Positions 1-11,334 of a stretch of DNA of 64,000 bases are shown here, piece after piece. The position numbers were made by a program, and so were the translations under genes. Every line of letters starts with the position of its first letter. The stretch's first letter is position 1. The stretch is from an uncultured Ruminiclostridium sp. (GTDB taxonomy: Bacteria > Bacillota > Clostridia > Oscillospirales > Ruminococcaceae). Below the pieces are notes generated by a model. It worked only from the letters and a program-made list of their open reading frames with translations, had not been told where the DNA came from and ran no database searches. The stretch spans positions 62,001 to 126,000 of the forward strand of contig CANRFO010000005.1 in NCBI GenBank assembly GCA_947629925.1, in the 5' to 3' direction.

Positions 1-1
1 T

Positions 2-58
2 CTGTACAGCGGCACTCTTGATCTGAAAGAGGCGATCAAAGTGGGAGAAGGTGACTGA
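2..58 (+). CDS. hisA: C-terminal end of HisA (ProFAR isomerase), truncated by window start
   Basis: Frame reads [18 protein letters not shown], typical HisA C-terminus, immediately upstream of hisF. Confidence 0.7.
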   Translation: MYSGTLDLKEAIKVGEGD

Positions 59-60
59 TT

Positions 61-816
61 TTGCTTGCTAAAAGAATAATACCTTGCCTTGATGTAAGAA
101 ACGGAAAAGTCGTCAAGGGCGTCAATTTTGAAGGTATCCGTGATGTGGGCGACCCAGTGAAATACGCCGAGGAATATAACCGTCAGGGCGCTGATGAAAT
201 CGTTTTTTATGATATAACGGCATCTGCGGAAGGCAGAGGTCTTATGCTTGATGTGGTCCGTGAAACTGCAAAAAGAGTTTTTGTCCCGCTTTGTGTCGGC
301 GGAGGAATAGGCAGTATCAATGATTTTCGTGAAACGCTGAGAGCAGGCGCGGATAAGGTATCGGTAAATTCACAGGCGCTTACAAATCCCGATCTTATAA
401 GTGAGGCAGCGAAAATTTTCGGAAGTCAGTGCGTTGTGGTGGGAATTGATGCAAAGCGTGACGGCAACGGCGGATATACCGTTTATCGCAACGGCGGAAG
501 AATAGATATGAAGATGGAGCTTGGCAAGTGGGTGAAGGAGATAGAAGAACGTGGTGCGGGTGAGATCTGCCTTAACTCAATGGACGCTGACGGTACAAGA
601 GCGGGATTTGATATTGAAATGCTTGATTATGTCTGCGGCAAAGTGAACATTCCTGTTATAGCAAGCGGCGGAGCAGGGAAGTTAAAGCATTTTTCAGACG
701 CTCTTATTCAAACGAATTGCTCGGCGGTACTGGCGGCATCTCTTTTTCATTTCAAAGAGCTTACAATTGAACAGGTCAAAGATGATTGCAGGAAAAATGG
801 AATTTCTGTAAGATGA
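61..816 (+). CDS. hisF: Imidazole glycerol phosphate synthase cyclase subunit HisF (TTG start)
   Basis: [25 protein letters not shown]... [20 protein letters not shown] motifs. Confidence 0.97.
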   Translation: MLAKRIIPCLDVRNGKVVKGVNFEGIRDVGDPVKYAEEYNRQGADEIVFYDITASAEGRGLMLDVVRETAKRVFVPLCVGGGIGSINDFRETLRAGADKVSVNSQALTNPDLISEAAKIFGSQCVVVGIDAKRDGNGGYTVYRNGGRIDMKMELGKWVKEIEERGAGEICLNSMDADGTRAGFDIEMLDYVCGKVNIPVIASGGAGKLKHFSDALIQTNCSAVLAASLFHFKELTIEQVKDDCRKNGISVR

Positions 817-835
817 TATGATTTACGGAGGAAGT

Positions 836-1183
836 ATGACGAATATTGATGTAAATTCTCTTGATAAATACTTTGTAAAATCTGAGCTTATTCCTGCGGT
901 AGCGTTTGATGTCGACACTAAAACCGTTCTTATGCTTGCATATATGAACAGAGAAAGTCTGAAAAAAACCCTTGAAACAGGTTATACATGGTATTGGAGC
1001 CGCTCAAGACAAGAGCTTTGGAATAAAGGAGCAACAAGCGGTCATTTGCAAAAGGTGGTTTCAATTTACAGTGATTGTGATGATGATACTTTGCTTATAA
1101 ACGTAAAGCAAACAGGCGTTGCTTGCCATACGGGCAGTTACAGCTGTTTTTTCAATAAAATATATGGAGGAAACAATGACTGA
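836..1183 (+). CDS. hisI: Phosphoribosyl-AMP cyclohydrolase HisI (start at ATG 836 after GGAGG)
   Basis: [52 protein letters not shown]. Confidence 0.95.
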   Translation: MTNIDVNSLDKYFVKSELIPAVAFDVDTKTVLMLAYMNRESLKKTLETGYTWYWSRSRQELWNKGATSGHLQKVVSIYSDCDDDTLLINVKQTGVACHTGSYSCFFNKIYGGNND

Positions 1184-1502
1184 GGTATTTGAAGAACTTT
1201 ATCAGACGGTTTTGAGCCGCAAATCAGCAAAGGAAGAGGGTTCATATACCTGCTATCTGTTTGAAAAGGGAATTGATAAAATCCTGAAAAAATGTGGCGA
1301 GGAATGTACAGAAATGGTTATCGCCGCAAAAAATGCAGATAATGAGGAGCTGAAAAACGAGATAGCAGACTTGATGTATCACATTATGGTAATGTGCGTT
1401 GAAAGAGGTCTGGAATGGAAAGATGTGGAAGATGTTCTTGCTCAACGCAGCCAAAAAACGGGCAATTTGAAAAAATTTCATCAAGTGGACAAGAACACAT
1501 AA
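1176..1502 (+). CDS. hisE: Phosphoribosyl-ATP pyrophosphatase HisE (start at 1176, overlaps hisI)
   Basis: [34 protein letters not shown]...[13 protein letters not shown]. Confidence 0.95.
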   Translation: MTEVFEELYQTVLSRKSAKEEGSYTCYLFEKGIDKILKKCGEECTEMVIAAKNADNEELKNEIADLMYHIMVMCVERGLEWKDVEDVLAQRSQKTGNLKKFHQVDKNT

Positions 1503-1512
1503 TTCTTCTTAT

Positions 1513-1545
1513 AAAAAAGTGATTGCTTTATGCAATCACTTTTTT
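1513..1545 (+). terminator. Intrinsic terminator of his operon
   Basis: AAAAAAGTGATTGC-TTTA-TGCAATCACTTTTTT. Confidence 0.85.
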
Positions 1546-1968
1546 ATAACTTCGCACAAAGAATGGCAATCTAAATTTCAATAAAACATACGAATTATAA
1601 TAAAATTGATACCCCGCTCGTCATGCCCGTCAACATCGTGCTTTTACCAATCTTGATTTTCTGAATCAGCCGCACAAGCATCATTGTGCAGTCAAGTTCC
1701 TCAATTCGTGTACAGTACTGAATCAAGTCGAAATGGTCAAATCGGGTAAAGAACTATATGAATGCCGAAATATTTTTACCGCCGCAGACCTTGTGTACGG
1801 CGAAAAGGAAATGTACACTGTCCGTCCTTACCGTGTTCAGGGTATAATCATGTTTCTTGCAGGAATAAGCGACCTTACAGACAGCGATATTCCAAGAGCA
1901 GTTGGACCGAGTAAAACTGAAAAATACCCGATACATAAGTGTTAATAGTGACAAGTAACTATTTTGCC

Positions 1969-3736
<1,768 letters not shown>

Positions 3737-3937
3737 TTTCCGCCATTCCTCCGGAAGATAGATTGGCGGGTCGAAAACGGGGGGCGGAGCTCCTTACCTA
3801 TGCCCATAACTTTTTTACTGAACTGTGGAAGCGAAAAACTGCCAAAGAAACCCTGATTGCGTTTGAAAAGCAGTGACGGCATTGCGGCAGGACGGGGGAT
3901 TTGATATAACTTATGTGCGTTTTCCAAATCATTTCTT

Positions 3938-5616
3938 TTATTGAGCCACTGTATAAAGCGCATAGAAATAGCCTTTCTTGTCCATCAAATCATCAAACAT
4001 TCCGGATTCGACGATATGGCCGTCTTTTAGAACAATGATGCCGTCATACTGCTTTAGGAGCGATTCTACTAATGAGTGAGTTACGACGATGCGAGTGATG
4101 CCGTCTAATTTCAATATATCGCCGGTCACTTGATATGCTGTCTGTGCGTCAAGTGCCGCAGTCACTTCATCGGCAAGCAAAACCGATGATTTTTGCAAGA
4201 GGCTCCGGGCAATGGCGATGCGCTGCTTCTCGCCGCCGGACAGGTTCTTACCGTTCTCGCCGCACAGGTAGTCCCCGCCGCGCTCGTTTATGAGCCGCGA
4301 TAGCCCCGAAAGCTCAATTGCCCTATCCACATCGGCGGTCGGGAAGTCTCGAAACATGGTAATGTTGTCGCGGATAGAGGCGTCAAACACAAACACATTT
4401 TGCTCGACCATTGAAACCAACTCATAGAGTGACTTACTGCTGATTCCCATAAGCTCTGTGCTGTCGTAGCATATCGCTCCCTTGTAGTCGTGGCGCGACG
4501 CCATCATAAGCTTCAAGAGCGTAGATTTCCCACTGCCGGAATTGCCAACAATGGCATAGCTCTTTCCTGCCTTAAAATCTATATTAATGTCGTGCAGTAT
4601 CTCATTGTCCTGCTCATAGCCGAAGCACAGATTATGTACTGAAATGCCGTTTTCCAAACAGTTGGGGATGTCTTTTCCTTCGTCGCGGACATTTAACTCT
4701 AACGTCCGCGCCATTTTGTCAACGAGGCCGAGCGCCGCCCGCCTTGAAGCCAACAGCTCCGGCATTTGGCTGACAACAGTGATCACCGCACCGGTCAGAT
4801 CCATAAAAACAAACAGGATACCCGGCGTAATGCCCCAGCCCAGATAGGCCAGTACCGCACCGGCGAGAAATGTCCCCATCTGAGCGGAAAAACCCGCAAT
4901 GCCGCCTATCATTCCGAGAAGAACGCTGATCCTTCGCTTCTGGCATTTGGCGGTTTCCACAGCTGAGCTGCTTTGCTCCAAAAGGCTGACGGCGGCGCCC
5001 TCCGCGCGGAAGCTTTTTATGACGGAGAAGCCGCTGAGGATGTCCTTGAGAGATGCGGTAAATTCGCCGTTCTTCTCCGATACAGCTTTCTCCACCTTCT
5101 CCATACGCGCCCCCTCCCGCATGGAGGCGAGGAACGGCAGAGCGCACAGGCCGATGGCAATGGCGGCAAGGATCGGGCTGTACAGCAGCATCAGAACCAC
5201 TGCGCCAGCCGCCCAGACAATATTAAAAACAAGAACATACTGCTTTTCAAGATAGTTTGTCTCTACGGAAGTCAAATCGTTTGAAAACGCGGAGATGTAT
5301 GTGCTTGTGGCCTCGCTCTGAAAGGACGCGATACTCTTCCGTGTCAGCTCCCGGAATGCGAAGCTTTTGAACTGTGACAGCGCTTTTTTCATAAACTGTG
5401 GCTGCGCCCAATACTGAAGTCCTTTGATCGGTATGATTAAGAGGATAATGCCGGTTGTCAGTACAGCCAGCACACTGAGGGACAACGCGCCCGGCTCGCC
5501 GGACACATTGTCGACAAGCTGCTGAATGAGCCATGCTGCCGCCAGATTCAGCACACTGAACAGGATGGAAGTAAGGAGCATGGCGCATACGCCAGTTTAT
5601 TCCCTCTGAAAAACAT
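3938..5616 (-). CDS. ABC transporter, fused permease/ATP-binding protein; likely N-terminal frameshift (intact ORF 3938..5581)
   Basis: Walker A GNSGSGKSTLL, signature LSGGEKQRIAIARSLL, Walker B VLLADEVTAALD; frame upstream of 5581 reads MFFRGNKLAYA then shifts. Confidence 0.85.
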
Positions 5617-5641
5617 GGAAATATATTCTCTGCGCAAGGTC

Positions 5642-6715
5642 TTATTCTTCACTTGTGATTTCCTCCCACATCCGGCTGAGAGATTCGTTTTCCAGAGAGT
5701 TTACCGTTTTGGCGACTGTTTCCGCGGCGGTGCTGCCTAAGCTGTCGAAGGCTGTCTGTTGTTTTACCGTGCTTACAAAGCGCAGGCTGTCAGCGGAATA
5801 GCGGGGACTCCGGTCAAATTCCTCCGCCAGCTTTTTTGCCGCCAGCAGGGAGCCCCGCGCTTCATCGGGTCTTCCCAGCTTCATCTGCGCGTGGGCAAGG
5901 CCGGCGTAGAAGGCCGCGCAGGGCTTGTCGAAAAGATTGCTCTTTCCATCCGCCTTAAGCCCCGCGAAGTAATCCAGCGCCAGCTTGAGAATCGAAGCGC
6001 CAGAGGCATAGTCGTCCCGCTTGAAGTACACGTTCAAAAAGCCGCTCACGATCCGTATCAGCATTGCCGATACGGAAACAAGCGCCGAGGAGAGAACCTC
6101 CACCGCCTCCTCAGGGCGGTTGCAGAAGGCCGCGAGAGACTGCCCGATCACATCGTCGTTGATGCCGCGCGGGTTGTTGCTTTTCAGCAGCTCCAGGGCC
6201 TTTTCCTCCTCGCCAAGCTCGGAATACGCACCTGCCATGTCGTATGTGATGGAAAATTCGCTGATTTTCGGGTCGGTATTCTGCCCCAGCAAAAGGATTG
6301 CGCGCTCCATCAGTTCGATGGAACGCCGAAGCAGCGGCTTCTCGATGCTCATCAGCCCAAAAAGGTAGTAGAGCTTCGCGCTTTGATACACGATGTCAAA
6401 GCAGTTTGGATAGCGCAGCAGCGCTTTTTCCGCCTCGGCAAGTCCGTCCGTATCCCTGTTTTGTAAACACTCCCTGAGCCGGGCGGCCGTGTCGGCCTGC
6501 TTGTTGCTTTTCACATTATAGCCGAGCAGGACATCCACCGATGTATCAAACAAGTCAGCAAGTTCAACGAGCAGCGTCAAATCAGGCGCGGATAAGTTCG
6601 CCTCCCATTTATAGACTGCCCCAACGGTAACACCCAACGCATCCGCCAACTGCTGCTGTGTCAGTGATCGCGCCTTTCGGAACGCACGAATGGTATCGGC
6701 CAGATTTATTTTCAT
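5642..6715 (-). CDS. Xre-family HTH transcriptional regulator with TPR-like C-terminal region
   Basis: MKINLADTIRAFRKARSLTQQQLADALGVTVGAVYKWEANLSAPDLTLLVELADLF; helical repeats after; GGAGG upstream of 6715. Confidence 0.88.
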   Translation of the reverse strand: MKINLADTIRAFRKARSLTQQQLADALGVTVGAVYKWEANLSAPDLTLLVELADLFDTSVDVLLGYNVKSNKQADTAARLRECLQNRDTDGLAEAEKALLRYPNCFDIVYQSAKLYYLFGLMSIEKPLLRRSIELMERAILLLGQNTDPKISEFSITYDMAGAYSELGEEEKALELLKSNNPRGINDDVIGQSLAAFCNRPEEAVEVLSSALVSVSAMLIRIVSGFLNVYFKRDDYASGASILKLALDYFAGLKADGKSNLFDKPCAAFYAGLAHAQMKLGRPDEARGSLLAAKKLAEEFDRSPRYSADSLRFVSTVKQQTAFDSLGSTAAETVAKTVNSLENESLSRMWEEITSEE

Positions 6716-6855
6716 TACAAATCCTCCCTGGATTCGGTATTTGATAATATTATACCAGCTTTTTTCTGTTTTTGAACACACCGTTCGTATAATTTAGAGA
6801 GAAATAATTATACTGTTAGTATGGGTATGTCCTTATATGAGACCAAGTAGGCAGT

Positions 6856-6899
6856 AAAAAAAGCTCTCTCTGATCATCTATAATCAGAGAGAGCTTTTT
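6856..6899. terminator. Strong (bidirectional) intrinsic terminator
   Basis: AAAAAAGCTCTCTCTGAT-N-ATCAGAGAGAGCTTTTT. Confidence 0.8.
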
Positions 6900-7029
6900 G
6901 CACCCGAAACCGTCAACCGACCGTTGATAAGTTTGATCAGTTCCTTATCACCATCAAGCCAAAGTATCGGGTATTTTTATTTATCTCCTGAAAATTTTAC
7001 ATCGGTACATCGTTCTTACCTTCAAAGAT

Positions 7030-8130
7030 TTACAGCTTCTCCTTCATCTCGCTCATCAGCGCAGGAATATCTATCCCCTGCGGGCAGTGTTTTGTGCATT
7101 CTCCGCACCCAAGACAGTCCTTAGGCGTAGGCTTGTCGCTGTTCCTCAGCCCGTGAAGCGCCCATTCGCCGTTTATGCGGTAATCGTTGCACACCGTCAT
7201 CATTCGGGGAATATCTATCTGTGACGGGCAGTTATCACAGCAGTAGCGGCAGCCTGTGCAAGGCACCTGTATCTGACTTTTGAACATATCGCACGCCTTG
7301 AACAACAGTTTTTCTTCTTCATCAGAAAGCGCGCTTCCGTCAGAAAAAGTATTGATATTGTCACTTACCTGCTCCATGTTTGACATACCGCTCAATACCA
7401 CCTGCACCTGCGGCAGTCTTTTCACCCATCTAAACGCCCAGCTTGCTATGCTCCAGTCGGGGTGAGCCTCTTTAAGCACCGCCTCTGCTTCGGGAGTAAG
7501 CGAAGCCAGCCTTCCGCCTCTTACAGGTTCCATAACTATAATGGGAACGTTTCTTTCCGCCAAAATTTCATATTCGCCCTTTGCACCACCGAAAAGCCAG
7601 TCATAGTAGTTTAGCTGTATCTGTGTGAAATCCCAATTCTCCAGATCCGAGAACTTTCTCAAGACCTCGTGAGAGGCGTGAGCGGAAAATCCCAGATACT
7701 TTATCTTTCCCTGTTTTTTCAATTCCTTGAAATAATCGATGCACCCGCATTTTATGTAGTCCTGATAGTTTCCGTCGCCCATGGCGTGAAGCAGATAGAA
7801 GTCAAAATGATCGGTGTTGCATCGTTTGAGCTGTTCCTCAAAAACTGCATTATAGTCGGGATTTGCGCCATAATTGAACTTTGTCGCCAGATAATAGCTG
7901 TCCCTGTCGTAGTCAGACAGAATTTCCCCCAGAAACCTTTCCGAATCCCCGCCGTTGTAAACATAGGCGGTATCGTAATAGTTTACACCGCTTTTCATAG
8001 TAAGGTCGATCATCTCCCGACCTTTTTCTCTGTCGATAGGATTTCCCGGCAGATCAAATCTTTGCGGCAGTCTCATATTTCCCATTCCCAGTCTTGAAAG
8101 GGAAATATTTTTAAAGCTTTTAAATTCCAT
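7030..8130 (-). CDS. Aldo/keto reductase with C-terminal 4Fe-4S ferredoxin-like domain
   Basis: YDTAYVYNGGDSERFLGEIL ... CTGCRYCCDNCPSQIDIP ... CLGCGECTKHCPQGIDIP. Confidence 0.92.
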   Translation of the reverse strand: MEFKSFKNISLSRLGMGNMRLPQRFDLPGNPIDREKGREMIDLTMKSGVNYYDTAYVYNGGDSERFLGEILSDYDRDSYYLATKFNYGANPDYNAVFEEQLKRCNTDHFDFYLLHAMGDGNYQDYIKCGCIDYFKELKKQGKIKYLGFSAHASHEVLRKFSDLENWDFTQIQLNYYDWLFGGAKGEYEILAERNVPIIVMEPVRGGRLASLTPEAEAVLKEAHPDWSIASWAFRWVKRLPQVQVVLSGMSNMEQVSDNINTFSDGSALSDEEEKLLFKACDMFKSQIQVPCTGCRYCCDNCPSQIDIPRMMTVCNDYRINGEWALHGLRNSDKPTPKDCLGCGECTKHCPQGIDIPALMSEMKEKL

Positions 8131-8142
8131 AATTTTTCCTTT

Positions 8143-9684
8143 CTACAATACCTTTACTATTTCGGCGCTCTGTGGCGCGGCTGTTATGATTCCGTTTTTG
8201 GCGGTTATTTCTTCTCCGATACGATAGATCATTTCTCCTATCCACATTTTAAACGGGAACGAGCATTCTTTATCCGACGGATTTATTACCACCAGTATTT
8301 TTTCGTTTTCACAGCTTCGGATATAAGCTAAAGGACAACAATTTTCCTTTGCATATACAAATTCTATTTTACCGTTGTTCTGAAGCGGTTTGCAGCTTTG
8401 TCTCACCTTGATAAGATTTCTTATTTCATTCAGCAGGGAATCGTCGTTTTTTATATTTTCCTCCGCCGTCGGTCTGTTTTCATCAGGATCAAGCGGGATA
8501 TAAAGCTTTTCAGGAGAAGCGCTGCTGAACCCTGCGTTTGCCGAATTGTCCCACTGCATTGGTGAGCGTGAGCCTGTTCTTCCGTATCCTCCCTCAACTG
8601 AAGTAAGCCCTTCAACATATTTCATACCTATTTCGTCGCCGTAATAGATAAACGGAGCGCCCGGCATTGTGAGCAAAAATGCGAAGCATATTTTCAGTTC
8701 GTCTGTATCAAATTTCCTCGCCAGTCTGTCCATATCGTGATTTCCAGACGGTATGCAGATAAGCCCCTTTTTACCGCTTTTGCTGTAATTTTCGCTGTAT
8801 TTTTTTACGAACTCCGCCGCGTTTCCTTTTCCGCGTTTTGAAAAGAACGGCTCCTCACAGCGGAACAAATCGTTATATCTTGAAGATCCGAAATGAAGCA
8901 GAAAGTCCATATGAAACCCTGCTTCGAGAGATTTGTCAGGCTCGCCCCATTCGGATACCAGTACCGCGTTGGGAAACTCTTTGTCCAGAAAAGCTCTTAC
9001 ATTTTTCCACAGCCCTATATTTCCTTTTCCGTCAACGTCGTTTTTCACCAATGAAGCCGCCATATCGACGCGAAATCCGTCGCACCCCATTTTGAGCCAG
9101 AATCTCATAACATCCTTCATAGCTTCAAGAGTAGCTTTAGGCGCTTCATCGTCCACGGACATCTGCCACGGTTTTGAAGGCTTGTAGTACCCGTAGTTTA
9201 ACGCAGGCTGTGTTGAAAAGAAATTTACAGCGCAGCAGCCGTCCCTTTGGGAGATACCTCTTATGCAGTTCATACCGTCAGGCTGTTCCCACACGCTGTC
9301 CGTCCACACATACCTGTCTGAAAACTGATTTTTCTCAGGCTTCATCGACTCCTTGAACCACTTATGCTCCACCGACGTATGCCCCGGTACTAGATCTAAC
9401 AGTATATGCATTTTCTTTTTATGAACTTCATTGAACAGCCGCTTTATATCCTGATTTGTTCCATATCTTGGCGCAACGGTATAATAGTCCTCAACATCAT
9501 ATCCCGCGTCACAGAATGGCGAAACAAAGCAGGGATTGAGCCATATCGCGTTGCAGCCTATGTCCTTGATATAATCCAGTTTTGATATTATTCCGAGAAT
9601 ATCGCCTATTCCGTCTCCGTCAGAGTCGCAGAAGGACTGAGGATATATCTGATAAAAAACAGCATTGTCAAGCCATTTTGCCAT
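8143..9684 (-). CDS. GH13 alpha-amylase/alpha-glucosidase family enzyme (start 9684)
   Basis: MAKWLDNAVFYQIYPQSFCDSDGDGIGDILGIISKLDYIKDIGCNAIWLNP; DGFRVDMA; GNHDMDRL. Confidence 0.92.
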   Translation of the reverse strand: MAKWLDNAVFYQIYPQSFCDSDGDGIGDILGIISKLDYIKDIGCNAIWLNPCFVSPFCDAGYDVEDYYTVAPRYGTNQDIKRLFNEVHKKKMHILLDLVPGHTSVEHKWFKESMKPEKNQFSDRYVWTDSVWEQPDGMNCIRGISQRDGCCAVNFFSTQPALNYGYYKPSKPWQMSVDDEAPKATLEAMKDVMRFWLKMGCDGFRVDMAASLVKNDVDGKGNIGLWKNVRAFLDKEFPNAVLVSEWGEPDKSLEAGFHMDFLLHFGSSRYNDLFRCEEPFFSKRGKGNAAEFVKKYSENYSKSGKKGLICIPSGNHDMDRLARKFDTDELKICFAFLLTMPGAPFIYYGDEIGMKYVEGLTSVEGGYGRTGSRSPMQWDNSANAGFSSASPEKLYIPLDPDENRPTAEENIKNDDSLLNEIRNLIKVRQSCKPLQNNGKIEFVYAKENCCPLAYIRSCENEKILVVINPSDKECSFPFKMWIGEMIYRIGEEITAKNGIITAAPQSAEIVKVL

Positions 9685-9698
9685 ATAAAACACTCCTT

Positions 9699-11180
9699 TT
9701 ATAAAATAGTGAACTCGGCTGTTCCGCCATTGATGTCCTCGCAGAACACGCCTATAATAACTCCCGTAAATCCCTCGCAGACCTCGCTGCTGAGATATTT
9801 TGACTCCATTCCTCCAATCTGTACCCACTGTCCTTTTTCAAATCCGTACAGCTTGTAATACTGCGCCTGCGCCTCAATTTTCAGTTTAAGCTCATTTGTT
9901 TCGATCGTATTCGTCGCCAATGCTACGCCGCCGATATTGATGATACCGCTTACAGTACAGCTTTCTCCGTTTTTCTCCGCCACAACGTCATAGTGGTCGT
10001 TCTCGTCCATATAAACGGTCAGCCCGCACCTCATACCTTCCGAAACAGAATTTACATTCACCTCAACTTCAGCTGTGCAGTCAAATTCCTTCTGCCTAAC
10101 GCCCGCAAAGGTGACGTTCCCTCTGCTGTTCAGCTTGCTTTCCGTGCCTCTCAGCTTCAGCACGTTCCCCTCAAAGCTGTAATTGCTGTGATCGGGACGC
10201 CTTATATAGCATGCCTCTTTTTCCGAAAAGCTCCACTTATAAGCGGGATATTCCACGTCGGGAATACTCCTGCAAACGCCGTTTTCCAGTTCAAACCCAC
10301 ATCGGCTTGTACCGTCGCTGCCCACTTTAAGCCAGCCGTTTTCGTCAAAGAACACAGGCTCAAGGAACACCTCACGCCCCAGATGATGAAACTGCCGCCA
10401 CATATTTATCTGCCTGAACGCCAGATTTACCATCCACCATTGACCGCTTCCGTCCTGAACGATGTCTGCGTGACCCGCTCCCTGCACCGTATATCCGCCT
10501 AAATGACGGTTTGTAAGTATGGGATTATGCGGGCAGCCCTCATAAGGACCAAACGGCTCTCTGCTCCTGAACATACACTCGGTATGCCCGTATTCGGTTC
10601 CGCCCTCCGCCGCTAAGAGATAATAATATTCTCCGATATGATACAGGTGAGGAGCTTCAAGAAATCTTCCTCCGCTCCCTTTGGAAATGCATTTGCAGGG
10701 ACCAAGCACCTTTCCCGTTTCAATATCTATCTCGCACAGGGAAACTCCGTTCTCTCCATTATCGTCCTCGCCGTTGCTCATAAAGTATACCTTGTCCCCG
10801 TCAAACAGCAGAGAAGGGTCAATGCCCCCTCTGTCCACCAAAACAGGCTCCGACCATTCTCCGTTTATGTCGTCCGTATAAACGTAAAAATTCCCGTCGC
10901 CGCTGGTATTTGTGACAACAACGTAAAATCTCCCCTTGTTGTATCTTATGGTAGGAGCAAATAAGCCGCCCGACGGATCAACGCCGTTCAGATCAAGCTG
11001 TGAAGTTCTTGTTATACAGTGTCCTATCTGTTCCCAATCGACCAGATTTCTGCTTTTAAAAAGCGGGAGACCGGGGAAAAACTGAAAGCTGCTGCAAACC
11101 AGATAAAAGTACCCGTCATCCGCCCTGCAAACGCTTGGGTCAGGATAAAATCCTCTTATCACAGGATTTATATATTTCAT
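9699..11180 (-). CDS. Glycoside hydrolase family 43 (beta-xylosidase/arabinofuranosidase-like)
   Basis: NPVIRGFYPDPSVCRADDGYFYLVCSSFQFFPGLPLFKSRNLVDWEQIGH; GGLFAPTIRYNKGRFYVV; GHADIVQDGSGQWWMV. Confidence 0.93.
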   Translation of the reverse strand: MKYINPVIRGFYPDPSVCRADDGYFYLVCSSFQFFPGLPLFKSRNLVDWEQIGHCITRTSQLDLNGVDPSGGLFAPTIRYNKGRFYVVVTNTSGDGNFYVYTDDINGEWSEPVLVDRGGIDPSLLFDGDKVYFMSNGEDDNGENGVSLCEIDIETGKVLGPCKCISKGSGGRFLEAPHLYHIGEYYYLLAAEGGTEYGHTECMFRSREPFGPYEGCPHNPILTNRHLGGYTVQGAGHADIVQDGSGQWWMVNLAFRQINMWRQFHHLGREVFLEPVFFDENGWLKVGSDGTSRCGFELENGVCRSIPDVEYPAYKWSFSEKEACYIRRPDHSNYSFEGNVLKLRGTESKLNSRGNVTFAGVRQKEFDCTAEVEVNVNSVSEGMRCGLTVYMDENDHYDVVAEKNGESCTVSGIINIGGVALATNTIETNELKLKIEAQAQYYKLYGFEKGQWVQIGGMESKYLSSEVCEGFTGVIIGVFCEDINGGTAEFTIL

Positions 11181-11233
11181 GTGTTCCTCCTGTTGTAATA
11201 AAATGACATAAACAAGGTTGTTTGAATAATTTT

Positions 11234-11262
11234 ATTTTATACTATATATATGTTTTTGTCAA
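11234..11262 (-). promoter_or_regulatory. Sigma70-type promoter for GH43/GH13/aldo-keto genes
   Basis: TTGACA-17 nt-TAAAAT on minus strand. Confidence 0.65.
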
Positions 11263-11281
11263 TGCGAAAAAGTGACAAAAT

Positions 11282-11310
11282 AAAGTCCTCGGCATATAAC
11301 CGAGGACTTT
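11282..11310 (-). terminator. Intrinsic terminator downstream of substrate-binding protein gene
   Basis: AAAGTCCTCGG-TTATATG-CCGAGGACTTTATTTT (minus strand). Confidence 0.75.
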
Positions 11311-11334
11311 GAATTGTGTCGTTTTAAACGGAAT

